Source: Malus domestica (lineage: Eukaryota > Streptophyta > Magnoliopsida > Rosales > Rosaceae). From it: a stretch of DNA of 64,000 nucleotides. Below the pieces are notes generated by a model that did no database searches, was not told the DNA's origin, and was given only the letters and a program-made list of their open reading frames with translations. Where the stretch lies: the NCBI RefSeq assembly GCF_042453785.1, contig NC_091673.1:9891501-9955500 (forward strand). Direction: 5' to 3'. The translations under genes were made by a program, and so were the position numbers. Each line of letters starts with the position of its first letter. The stretch's first letter is position 1. Positions 36,290 to 47,248 of the stretch are shown here, piece by piece.

Positions 36290-39200
36290 CACCCCCTCAA
36301 GCTGAAGTGAGAAGAGCTCACTGAAAGCATGGAAGTCAATTCTGCAAACAGATCAGAGGGCAAAGATTTAGTAAAAATGTCAGCAAGTTGAAAAAGAGAA
36401 GCAACATGATGCACACTGACTTTGCCACAGAGAACCTTTTCTCGAATATAGTGATAGTCGATTTCAACATGTTTAGTCCTGGCATGAAATACAGGATTGA
36501 AGGCCAGTGCAATTGCACTTTTATTATCACAAAAAATTGCAAGAGTTTTGAGAATATGAAAGGAAATGTCCTGCAATACTTTACAAACCCAATTGAGTTC
36601 AGTGGCTGTATTAGCCAGAGACCGGTACTCGGCCTCAATAGACAATTGGGCAACAGTGCATTGCTTCTTTGCACTCCAGGATATGAGATTCAGTCCAAGA
36701 AAGACACAGTAGTCACTAGTTGATCTTCTGTCAACAGGACATCCTGCCCAATCTGCATTAAACCACGTAGTTAGATATTGAGGACCTTTAGTAAACCAAA
36801 GACCGGAATCAAGGGTACCCTTCAAATATCGAAGTATCCGTTTAACTGCCTGTGAGTGAATTGTCCGAGGAGAATGCATATACTGACATACTTTATTAAC
36901 AGCAAAGGCCAAATTAGGCCAAGTCCATGTTAGATACTGCAAAGCCCTAACAGTGGAGCGATAAAATGTAGGATCGAAGAAATGAGAACCTGAGTGATCC
37001 AGTTTAGCAGAACCAATAGGAATGGAGCAAGGCTTGACACCAATCATATCAGTTTTCTTTAACAAATCCAGTGCATATTTAGACTGATGCATAAATAAAT
37101 CCTTAGTAGACCTATGAACCTCAATGCCGATAAAGTAGTGAATATCACTCAAGTCTTTCACAGGAAACATAGTTTGTAACTGAGCAATAATGGACTGACA
37201 GACTGTGCTAGAACTGCCAGTGATTATGATATCATCAACATAGACCAAGATGAAAGTAATGGTGGAATCATTTTTTATAAACAGACTGGTGTCAGATTAG
37301 GAATGTGAGAAACCCAATAAGATGTGGCCTTGTGAAATGCTTCATACCAGGCTCGATGTGCCTATTTTAAACCATAGAGAGACCGGTTGAGTTTGCATAC
37401 ATGTTGAGGTTTGGACTGATCAACAAAGCCAGGAGGTTGGACCATGTAAACATCTTCCTTTAATGTACCATGCAAAAACGCATTACTAACATCAAGCTGA
37501 TGTACAAACCAGTCATAAGAAACAGCAATGGATAAGAGAATTATGATAGTAGTCGGCTTAGCAATAGGACTGAATGTCTCAGAGAAATCAAGACCCTCTT
37601 ATTGATGAAACCCTTTAGCTACAAGACGGGCCTTATACCGTTCAATAGAGCCATCTGGTTTATGTTTGAGTCTAAACACCCACTTGCAACCTACCAAGTT
37701 CAAACTAGGATGAAAAGGAACTAAATCCCAAGTTCCAGTTGATTGCAAAGCTTGAAACTCATCCTCCATGGCTTTCATCTAGTTTGAATTCTTGGAAGCT
37801 TGTAAAAATGTTGTAGGTGTGGAAAGAAGACAAGCAAGGGGATCAACAGATGCGGGAAGGGAATGCTTTGTTGCTGTGAAAACTTTTGGTTTGTGAATTC
37901 CAGCCTTAGCCCTTATAATCATATGATGAGAGTTATGTAGAACAGGTGCAGGTACATAGGCAGATGGCAGAAATTGAGTAGACTAATGAGAAGTGGAGCA
38001 ATCTGTGTGAATATGTGAAGTGTCATCTGTGGAGGAAGAATGGCTAGCAGGGATAGAAAAAGCTTGATGTTGTGATGAACTATCATGACTAGCAATATGT
38101 GAAGTACATGTTGAAGAAGAAACTGGAATGGTTACAGTAATAGGAGAAGAGCTGGGAGATGATGCAACTTGTGGTGAAATAGAGGCAGAAAACATGCCTT
38201 GCTTAAAAGGAAACAAGTGTTCATCAAAAGTAACATGCCTTGAGATATAAACTTTATTAGCCACAGGATCAAAACAGCGATAACCACAATGATTGAGACT
38301 ATACCTGAGAAAAATACACAACTTGCTCTTTGGATCAAGTTTATTAGATGAGTAGGGCTGCAACCATGGATAGCAAGCACATCCAAAAACTTTGAGAGTA
38401 TGATACTGAGGAATGGCATTGAAAAGTTTTTCCCAAGGACTAGTAGATGAGGATTGAGGAGGTAGTATATTCATGATGTAGATAGCAGTCTGAAAATCCT
38501 CTACCCAAAAAGTTTGTGCCAAACCACTCTGAAAAAGAAGGGTCCGACCCATTTCAACAACATGCCTATGCTTCCTTTCTGCATAGTCGTTTTATTCAGG
38601 TGTATGGAGACAACTTAACTGATGTGTAATGCTCTGGTCATTGAGAAAATTCTGAAAATTCTTGCTTAACACCCCCTGAATCGGACTTGAGACATTGTAT
38701 CTTACAGAAAAAGAAATTTTGAACTTTGAGAACAAAAGTCTTGAAAATTGAGTGGACATCATATTTATAAACCATAGGATATAACCAGCTGTATTTAGTA
38801 TAGTCATCTACCAAAATGAGGTAGTACTTGTAACTAGTACATGAAAGAGTGGGAGAATGACCATAAACATATGTATGCAGTAAGTGAAATGGCCTAGTGG
38901 AGGTACAAGGCAAAGTAGAAAATGGTAATCTAGAGGTCTTCCCCATCTTACAATCAGTACAAATGGACCCTGAATTGACAGAACCAATAATAGGGAGTTG
39001 ATTTTTATTTACAACATTATGTAATACTAAGCTCGATGGATGTCCGAGTCTTTTATGCCAGATATGAACATCTGCCTTAGCTATCATCAATGCCTTAGGA
39101 GAGAGTGCAATTCCAAAAGTACCATTAGATGCATTCCAGTATAAAGGATATAAGCCATCTTCACAGAGGCCCTGGAAAAGCATATTCCCAGTGCTTAGGT

Positions 39201-39745
39201 CCTTTATATAGAATCCAAATGGATCAAAGGTCAAAGAAGCCCAATTGTCATAGACAAATTTGTAAACTGATAATAGGTTATGTGATGCTTTTGGAACTAA
39301 GCACATCATTGAGTTTAAATGTAGCATTGGAAGTATGAATTAAAACAGATCCAGTATGAGAAATATACAGACCTTTGCCATTACCAACAAACAGCTGATC
39401 ACTACCAGTGTAGGGAATGGCAGAATTAAGAGAAGATGGATCAGGTGTCACATAGTGAGAAGCTTCACTATCAGTTAACTAATAGCTCGGTGGAGGAGAA
39501 GTAGCAGCAGGCATGCCAACAGGAGGTCCAGTGTTTGATCTTTGAGATGCAAACTGAATGAGTTTCTCACAATTGAGAGCTTCATGGCCATATTTGAGAC
39601 ATAATTGACACTGAAAATATCTCCCAGAAGAATAATTATTGAAGTTCTGACCAGAAAATGTGGATCTTGAATTAGGACCAGGTCCAAGAAGACTATTAAA
39701 GTTGTTGTTGTGGTTACGATTGCCTCCAAAATGTGGATCTTGAAT
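36290..39745 (-). pseudogene. Broken Copia gag-pol
   Basis: Surviving blocks from 5' to 3' on the minus strand are: a gag zinc knuckle CQLCLKYGHEALNC (near 39600), HKRLGHPSSLVLHNVV (near 39050), an integrase core with LILVDDYTKYSWLYP and KSDSGG, the integrase tail (FGCACYPWLQPYSS), reverse transcriptase with an intact YVDD (near 37240), and RNase H with WFNADWAGCPVDRRSTSDYC and HARTKHVEIDYHYIREKV. Several stops and frameshifts separate the blocks, notably 37249-37980 and near 38590. This is an old inactive copy of a different Copia lineage from the one at the window start. Confidence 0.87.
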
Positions 39746-39940
39746 CAGCGACGTGTTGATTGTGCGTAGCGAGACCAATGTCACCCACGAGGTGTTTGAG
39801 TCCTCTAGCGGGAGGTTGAAGGTTGTGGGAAGAGCTGGTGTCGGCATCAACAACTTGGATCTGGCTGCGGCGACTGAGTTCGGGTGCTTGGTGGTGAAAG
39901 CCCCCACAACCAACACCGTTGCGGCCGTCGAGCATTGGAT
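39746..39940 (+). pseudogene. Fragment of D-3-phosphoglycerate dehydrogenase gene
   Basis: The plus strand reads ISDVLIVRSETNVTHEVFES, then GRLKVVGRAGVGINNLDLAA and ATEFGCLVVKAPTTNTVAAV. This is the start of the substrate/NAD-binding region of plastid 3-phosphoglycerate dehydrogenase (first step of phosphorylated serine synthesis). About 65 codons remain. They are preceded by the broken Copia gag and followed after EHWIAYV by unrelated sequence. No active-site residues of the C-terminal half are present. Small substitutions (for example GINNLD where the family has GIDNVD) show decay. It is probably a fragment moved by a transposon. Confidence 0.82.
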
Positions 39941-41830
39941 TGCTTACGTCAGATGGCCTGGCTGTTGGGTATGTCGATTATGGGCTGTTCTCTTGCCTAG
40001 CTTGGGCTGGGTGCCAGCTTATAAGGCTAGGGTGAAGTGATTTGGCTGGGGGCCGGCCTGTTTTGGGTGCTGTGTGTCGGGCAATCCACTCCCGGTGGAC
40101 TTGCTTTAAAGGGAGAGAGAAGGAGAGGAAAAAGAACGAATAGAGAGAATCTAGAGTAATAAAGACACAGAAAGCTGGGGAGGGGGGAAAGATTGGAAGA
40201 GAGAGAAAATAGAAAAATCATAATAGATTGGAAGAGAGGGGAGAGAGAAGAAAATGACTGAATGAGGGAGAGGAGAAAAAAAATGAGGTGAGAGGTGAGA
40301 GAAAAATCATAATAGATACGAAGAGAGGGGAAAGAAAAAAAAATAGGAAGAGATAGGATAGAAAGAAAAAATGAGAGGAAAATGAGTTTAAAAACTGATT
40401 TTTTGTGTTTTTTATAAGCAAGCTAATTTTTAAGTTAGTTTTGAGTTCACTTTTTAAAAATAGTCATACCAAACAAGAATTATTAACTTTAGACTCAAAA
40501 ATTGTTTTTGAGTTAAAGACCTTAGATCCAGACCTTAAAAATCTCATACTTTTATTAGAGGTGTCTTGTAAATAAAAACAACTTAAATGGACATGATAAA
40601 TTGAGTTACACGTGGTGTCCCAGTCAAAGCAGTCAAAGTCCTTCTCTTATAAATGATAGGTGTATTTTTGCTAGCCGAATCCTCGTCGGATTCTCTTTGT
40701 AAGGATCATGAGAATTCTCCAATTACATCCGTTCATCGTACATCGTACATCATGCGGTAAAAAATCATCGTAATTTTTTTATTTAAAATTGAATATAAAC
40801 AGTATCTGACAAAAATTAGTCACACGATGTAAGATGATCCAACGAGGATCCTGTCTCGTATTTTTTCTCACCACTCTCAAGGGTGGTAATGTTATCACCC
40901 TATTTATTATCATTTGATAAATTTAAAATTTGAGATTTATATCTATCTATTACACAGATCTTAAAATAAATAAAGTAATGAGAATCAACGGTACTTGTAA
41001 TGAGCAAAAATATTCTCATAAATAACGCGGATGCATATCAGCGAGATTTTCTCCCATTGGTCCACGTTGCAAATCAAGGATTGGAATGCAAATCACGTCA
41101 TTCTCATTCATGCAACGCAATTGTAAATATATTTCCAATTTCCAAACGAGTAGATTGAAAGCTATAGGTGACCCATTTTGACTGCTAATTTGTCGATATC
41201 CCAATTATCTCAAAATCTTAAACAACTAAGTTAAAGTTGGCACTGCCAGTTCGTCGCCTTGGCCAGCCGGTCCAACTCCGCCAAACCCACCCACGCGCCA
41301 GCACCACTCAACCCTACCAACCCATCTCCCATTACATTCCTTTCTGGAGAATCTGCACAACCCAAGCTCCTCCAACTTGGGTTGATTTTGTACTTAGCAG
41401 AATTAGATTCACATCAAAAAACCAGCTGATATGGTAGGAGAGAAACTAATATACAACCGAAAATATGAATTATATGTCGATTGTCAAGTGCTATAAGAAT
41501 ACGAAGATATACTTCGATTACATACAAGCATTTAAAGATTGAAGTAAATTCTGCAACGGATATTCAAAAGAGAATTAATGAAGAAAAATAATTTGACATG
41601 TGCGAAAATCATGTCCACGGACTAGTGACATTTGAGAAAATAAAGAAGAAGAATTTAATTGTAATATGATTAGCAAAAAGTGCAATTAGAAAGTAATTGT
41701 ACTAAGAAAGAAGCATGAAAACAGTCATGTATTTACCAATCAGTATATTCACTTCAATCCAATGAAAATCAAAAGAGGTGCTCCTAATTAACATCTAAAT
41801 CCTAATCATCAATTAAAACTGCACTAATCA
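39941..41830. other. Gene-free interval with purine-rich tract
   Basis: The stretch 40110-40380 is GA-rich (GAGAGAGAA and GGGGAGAGAG words) and gives long but meaningless low-complexity frames on the minus strand. Positions 40430-40520 contain inverted words AGTTTTGAGTTC / GACTCAAAAATTG that suggest a MITE end. No gene recognised. Confidence 0.5.
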
Positions 41831-42565
41831 TCATTTTCTTGATGATTTAATCTTGATCTTGGCTTTGGAAGAACCATTAGCAGAACTACTCTTTTGCTTC
41901 TGAGAAGCTTTGGATGAATTCAGCTGAGATTTCTTCTTGCAAGATCTTCTCATCCCAAAAGAAGAAAGCTTTCTTCTCTTCTCCCGAACCTCTCTGATGG
42001 GCTCGAGCCTCGGCTTCCACAGCCGCGACCCAACAAGCTGCGTGTAGTCCTTCTGCAGCTGAGCCGTTGTGCAGACCCTGCTCTTGGCTTCCGTCGCCGC
42101 CGTGTCCTCTTCCTCATTGAGCTTTTTTTCCTCCAGCAGCTGCGATATAAACTCATCCGAAACGCGTATTCTCAAACACCCAGAAGGCGTTTTCTGTATA
42201 TCGAACGGCTCGCAGCTCGCGGCCTTTCTAAGAAACGCGTTTCTGGACGAGTCTTTGGTGTTGCTGAAGGAAGCAATGGTGACGAACGAAAGCACGGATT
42301 GGAAAAACTGCTGGGGGAGGAGAAAGTACTTGTGGCCGAGCTGGAGCTGGTCATCCTCCGACAGTGCCGGGATCTTCTGCCCGATGTAAAAAGAATCGGA
42401 CCGGCACACTTGGTGTTTCGGAAACTCCGACGTGACTTCCGAAACGTGGATTGGTTGGTGGTAGACCAACACAAGCCCGTCCGATTTGATGAGCTTGATG
42501 GTGCCGATCGGGCGGGCTTTGTCTTTGGAACGGAGCTGCGCGCGAGATACGTGGTGGCTGCCCAT
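41831..42565 (-). CDS. DUF4228 (PADRE domain) protein, 244 aa
   Basis: PADRE/DUF4228 proteins are plant-specific, often stress- or pathogen-induced, and of unknown biochemical role. I place the start at MGSHHVSRAQ (42565), because family members commonly open with MG and may be N-myristoylated. An upstream in-frame ATG at 42616 would add 17 residues (MKLRFFAHQMVPWCFQL). The domain reads IGTIKLIKSDGLVLVYHQPI, HVSEVTSEFPKHQVC, then FYIGQKIPALSEDDQLQLGH and KYFLLPQQFF. A Lys/Ser-rich basic tail (SCKKKSQLNSSKASQKQKSS) looks like a nuclear-targeting or low-complexity end. Single exon, intact. Confidence 0.85.
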   Translation of the reverse strand: MGSHHVSRAQLRSKDKARPIGTIKLIKSDGLVLVYHQPIHVSEVTSEFPKHQVCRSDSFYIGQKIPALSEDDQLQLGHKYFLLPQQFFQSVLSFVTIASFSNTKDSSRNAFLRKAASCEPFDIQKTPSGCLRIRVSDEFISQLLEEKKLNEEEDTAATEAKSRVCTTAQLQKDYTQLVGSRLWKPRLEPIREVREKRRKLSSFGMRRSCKKKSQLNSSKASQKQKSSSANGSSKAKIKIKSSRK

Positions 42566-42813
42566 TAATTGGAAGCACCACGGCACCATTTGGTGTGCGA
42601 AGAACCGCAACTTCATTTGTCAATGAGTGAGATCGGAGAGATGTAATTGGTTGGGAACCTTGAGCATATACGTTGATTGCAGAAAGATGGATGATGATAA
42701 GGTGTTCGATTAAATTAGTGAGGGAGCGAAAAGGGTTGTGGCTTTTGGGTATGGTGTGTGGGGTTGAGAAAATTGATTAGAAGCTAACAAGATATGAGGT
42801 GGGTTTCTTGGGG

Positions 42814-42821
42814 TTTATATA
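42814..42821 (-). promoter_or_regulatory. TATA box of the DUF4228 gene
   Basis: TATATAAA on the minus strand, about 250 bp before the chosen start codon. Confidence 0.55.
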
Positions 42822-45800
42822 TAATTTCAAATGGAAACAAGACTAGTAAAATACATTATAGTTTATTTTAATTCCAACATTATTTTAATTTAATCTAAAA
42901 TTATCCATAGGAAATTAGAACTAAATGTAGAGAGAGTATATCTTGATTAAGCTGTAGGCAATGTTTAAAAATCAGTGTCGGTGGAAATATCAATATATAA
43001 ATTTGTGAAAGTATCGACAGATATATCGATTTTAGTTACTCTCGATGGAAATAATAAAAATTTGTTCAAAAATGTGGAAATTTAAAATAAATCTTTAAGG
43101 AATGTCATTTGGCAGTTTGTTGATATTTACTTATATAATGGAAATATCGACGAAATTTATCGAATTTAGCCGAAATTTAAGAGTTTCTAAAATATGGGTG
43201 AAGTCTAAATTTCACTCCACTTTTCATATCTTTATCTGATTTTTTTTTTATATTTTTACGGAAATATCGACCTTATCAAAGATATTTCAAACATTAGATG
43301 CAGACTGTATACTGTTCAATTCAGGAGTAATCCTTATTTTAGCTTCTGTCCTAAAGATACAAGAATATATATAAATTTTCATTCATATAACGTTCAATCA
43401 TTAACACGAAATGTCACGATTGCATTCATACAAGTTTTCCAATTAGACAGCTTGGATTTTAGAGCAGGACTGAAGAGAGAGAGAGAGAGAGAGAGGAGGG
43501 GGGGCGGTAGACCCGGGTAAAGCTTTGCTTTCTACTTTTTTTTATTTTTAATTTGAAAGTTTGACACTTTGGTTTGACTGCAATTTCTTCTCGAACGCCA
43601 ATTGAGGCCTAGTTTTTAAATCCCAGATCCCGCCTTATATTTATGCAAAACTCCAAACCCCACCCACCCTCATAAATTACTCACATTTTTCTGTATTGAA
43701 TAAATATAAAAAAAATAAATCGGTTTTTTTTTTTTTGGTCAAGGGTAGATTTTATGAGATTAAATGTTATATTAGTTAACGACATGGTTCGAACTCACGC
43801 CGTCATACAAAAACTCAACATCTTTTCACTACAATGGTTAATGATTACTTGCAAAATAAATCGGCTTTGAGAAAAATAATTTAGTGTAGATACTAAATAG
43901 TAATTTGACAGGATATGCTTTATACTATTCCATATGCGGCCATGCTCGATTCATAATTTTATCCTTATATTTGGCACGATATGCATGAGGGAACATCAAC
44001 TTATTGCAGTCAGAAGAGCCAGATGAGCACATAAAATTATTATGGAGAGAAAAGGAGCGAAGATGTATATATACGGTTCGACGTGCGTCATCTACGAATT
44101 TCAGTCTGTAGTATACAGCAATGTACAAGAAGTATTAGGTGTGTAGCCATATAATTACTAGTTAAGAATTCAAATAGACACGAATGTCAATCTATACCCC
44201 AATATAAATAAGAAAAATACGAAAGGTTATCAAAAACGTTAAGATATGAGTTATGCAAGTTGGTCAACACAATGTTTGTTTTTATTTTTTATTTTCTTTA
44301 CGTGGATAAGATAAGACTATTAGTTTAGAATATTCTTGGGTTGAAATAAGAAACCAAGAGTACCAAATATAGAAATCTTTATTTTATATATTTTTTGTTG
44401 CTTAGGTGAAAAAGAATATATCTGTAATTTCTGTGGGACTGGTCCTTTATGCGTTGCATGGTTTAAAGGAAGGGTGAGAGGAGAGGAGAATGCATTTCCC
44501 GATGGACGTAAGAGTAACACCACCCAAGATGTGACGCGCACACTACCATTATGTTATACATTTAGCAACCTAAATATTAAGCTACTATTCGCACATTTTA
44601 AACTCGTAAGTGCATACGATCAAACACATAGTATAGAAAGCAAGTACAAGATTATTCTCACGAGGATTGCACTAATATGTATCTAGAGTATGATTCCTAA
44701 CCATTTAAATTAATTAATTCACAAAACTAGTGAATATGCACATAAAGGTTTAACAAAATAGTTTGAGATGCCTTAAGTTTAAGTATTAAAACTCAATATA
44801 AAGAACGTAGGCAAATAAAAGTATTTAGCAATAAAGGTTTTGAAAACGATATTTGAACGGTTAAAACTTGACTTCCATCTCGAATCTTTTTCGCCTATGC
44901 AACTGATACACACTATGATCCAAAACAGATTATAGATGCTTAACGTTTGTCAACCTAAAGGCATGGTATCTACTCTTTAAGCTATTGATTTCCCTAAACA
45001 ACGAATTAGGCATGGGTGTCTACACTAACTTTTTTCATTCTCGAAGTATTTAGTATGGTATCTACTAAGTTGCACTCCAAGAAAGTATAATACAATGGAA
45101 ATCGACAAACACACGAATCCTAGAACATAGTATCTATTTCGGTTATCCGAAATAATGAATTCCAAGAACCGTAACTAGTTCTCTTGTTACTTGGCATAGG
45201 TACAAGACTCGATCATCCAAATTTACCCATGTAGCGAACTCAATTACAAAGCTATTCTATGGTGATCAATCATAAAATAACTCAATATGATTGGAATTAA
45301 AACTGGAATTAATCACTAAAGCATCAACAAATTGTCTTGTAACAAAAGTGTATCGAAAATACTCAAGGAAACATGATTAGGACTTCAACCAAGTCCCAAC
45401 TATGAAATTTAGTTACTCATAATTTAAATGGGGAGTAAGGACAAACAAAACAGGAAGTAAAAGGAGAACAAGAAACTCTTCGATGACGAATTGCAGAACG
45501 GTGCTCTGGTCCTTCATTTTTCTCCCTTTCGCCGTGGGTTGTTCTTTTTCTGTTTTAGTGGCTGCTGCTGCCTATCTTCCTTTTTTTCTCTTTTGTTTCT
45601 CAGCTTTTTATATCTCACGCTCCCTATGCTGGTCTGATTAGGGATCCTCCTTCATTCCCCTTCTAGTTGTATCCGACAAGGCAATTAGCCTTCTTTTCCT
45701 TATCAAGCTTAATGAGTTTTAAAGTCTCATTATATTAAAGACTTTTTATTTACTTTTTCTCAGATGTTTTGGCTTTCTTCAACTGGTTAAAACTCCTAAT

Positions 45801-45924
45801 AAATAGGAATTTTAATCTTCCTTTAGTCTGCCACATTGATACACGTTTCTAGAAAACTTTGTATTCGCGCGTAGCCCAACTTTCATGTACTAAAACTGCC
45901 ATAACTCCTTCTAGAAAACTTTGT
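42822..45924. other. Gene-free interval with GA microsatellite
   Basis: AT-rich. A GA repeat lies at 43474-43496, followed by a G-run. Words such as GAAATATCGA repeat at 43080-43270, suggesting a decayed repeat. No gene recognised. Confidence 0.5.
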
Positions 45925-46101
45925 ATCCTCCTAATCCATCAAGTTTGGGGATTCGGACCGTTGAAATTTGATCAAACGGCTACAAACAGGGGTCCACTTT
46001 AAAAGTTATAATAACTTTAGCCGTTGGATCAAATTTCAACGGTCCAAATCCCGAGATTTGGTGGATTAGGAGGAAGGGATCCGGAGAGAATCCATTTCCC
46101 C
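45925..46101 (+). mobile_element. MITE, family 1, copy 2
   Basis: Shares with the copy at 14662-14860 the words ACGGCTACAAACAGGGGTCC, AGCCGTTGGATCAAATTTCA and TTTGGTGGATTAGGAGGAAG. The left arm is shortened. Confidence 0.72.
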
Positions 46102-46894
46102 ATTTGTATTAGTCAATTGTGCCAAAAATATGAGGTAGCCAATAGTTCACAGAGAGTTCTACTTTTAAGAGTGTCTATATAACATCTCTCATGTGCGTAT
46201 CTTTAAATATTATATTTTGGGTAATGCTAGGGAGACTAAAATTTTAAATCAGATTTTGTAAACCAAGTGATATGGACGTTAATGATTGAACTATTACTTA
46301 AATGTTGATTCACATGCTTATTTCCTATTAGCGACACATCATTTCATTTACAAATTTGGTCATTGAGATTGACATAACTCCTCACTTTAAAATCAATAAA
46401 AATGGTCTCTGACTTCATCCACCACCAATCATTTTGGTACTTTGTGAAAAATTGTGATAAATTTGGACCAAAATGACAAAAATACTTGGCCAAAATGATT
46501 TGACAAAAATTTGAGGGTATTTTTTTTTATCATTTTATCCTTGTTTAATGGAGATTTTTTTACGGAATGACCAAAATGATTAATGGTGAACAAACTCAGG
46601 GATAACTTTTATCAATTTCAAATCTCATGACCACTAAAACGTTTACTTTTAATATATGTGCAGATTGTAGATAGTGTAATGGAATAGGATTTTATCTCCT
46701 ACTATTTTCATCCCCTGCCCCCACCTCCTCTCACACTTTGTCTTTTGTCTTATTGTCTATATTAAAAAATCAAAATAAGATATTGACATGATTTAACCGT
46801 AACCATTCAAATAAGATAAAAAAGAAAGGGAGAGAATCCTCCTTTGAGTATAATCCCACATCGGCTAATTTTACGCTTGCATTAGAGTTCAAAA
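46102..46894. other. Gene-free interval
   Basis: No gene recognised; AT-rich. Confidence 0.5.
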
Positions 46895-47248
46895 ATGATT
46901 TTTATAAACATTTGTAGTCAGAAGAGATTATCACAAAGAGATTATCACCTGTTAAATTCAAACGACTGCATCTTATCAGTTCGGGTTATTGTGGAGAGTG
47001 ATTTTGCACTTGCTATTGCTACTATCAACAACAACTTTCGGGGTTTGTCCGAGTTTTGTTTGCTAGCGGAGGATGTCAGGTCTGTGGCGGAGTTGGTTTC
47101 CCCGGTCCAATTTGTGCATGTGCCAAGAACTTGTAATGGGGTTGCCCATAGATTAGCTAAGTTTGCCATTTCCATTGGTAATGAATTTATATGGTTAGAG
47201 GATCCTCCTGATTTCATTCAGGACCTCCTCATCTATGATCTTATGTAA
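46895..47248 (+). pseudogene. RNase H-like fragment of non-LTR retroelement origin
   Basis: The frame contains VRVIVESDFALAIATINNNF and VQFVHVPRTCNGVAHRLAKF, followed by LEDPPDFIQDLLIYDLM. This is the second half of the plant RNase H-like (RVT_3) domain often found in LINE-derived proteins. The first half, with the catalytic acidic residues, is missing. A near-duplicate GAGATTATCAC lies at the left end. An AATAAAA word and a T/A run follow. It is a remnant, not a functional nuclease. Confidence 0.7.

Larger units (their letters stand above)
36082..39745 (-). mobile_element. Decayed Copia retrotransposon (minus), 5' truncated
   Basis: The 3' LTR (208 bp) lies at 36082-36289 with TG...CA ends on the plus strand (TGTAGAAAC...CCTAACA). 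The polypurine tract GAGGGGGTG precedes it on the minus strand. Reading back on the minus strand are RNase H, reverse transcriptase, integrase and the gag zinc knuckle. The element is cut at about 39745 by an unrelated junction, so no 5' LTR or target duplication is visible. Confidence 0.88.

Noticed and set aside
40027..40421. Ser/Leu/Phe-rich minus-strand frames
   Set aside because: Arise from a GA-rich tract; no domain or family match.
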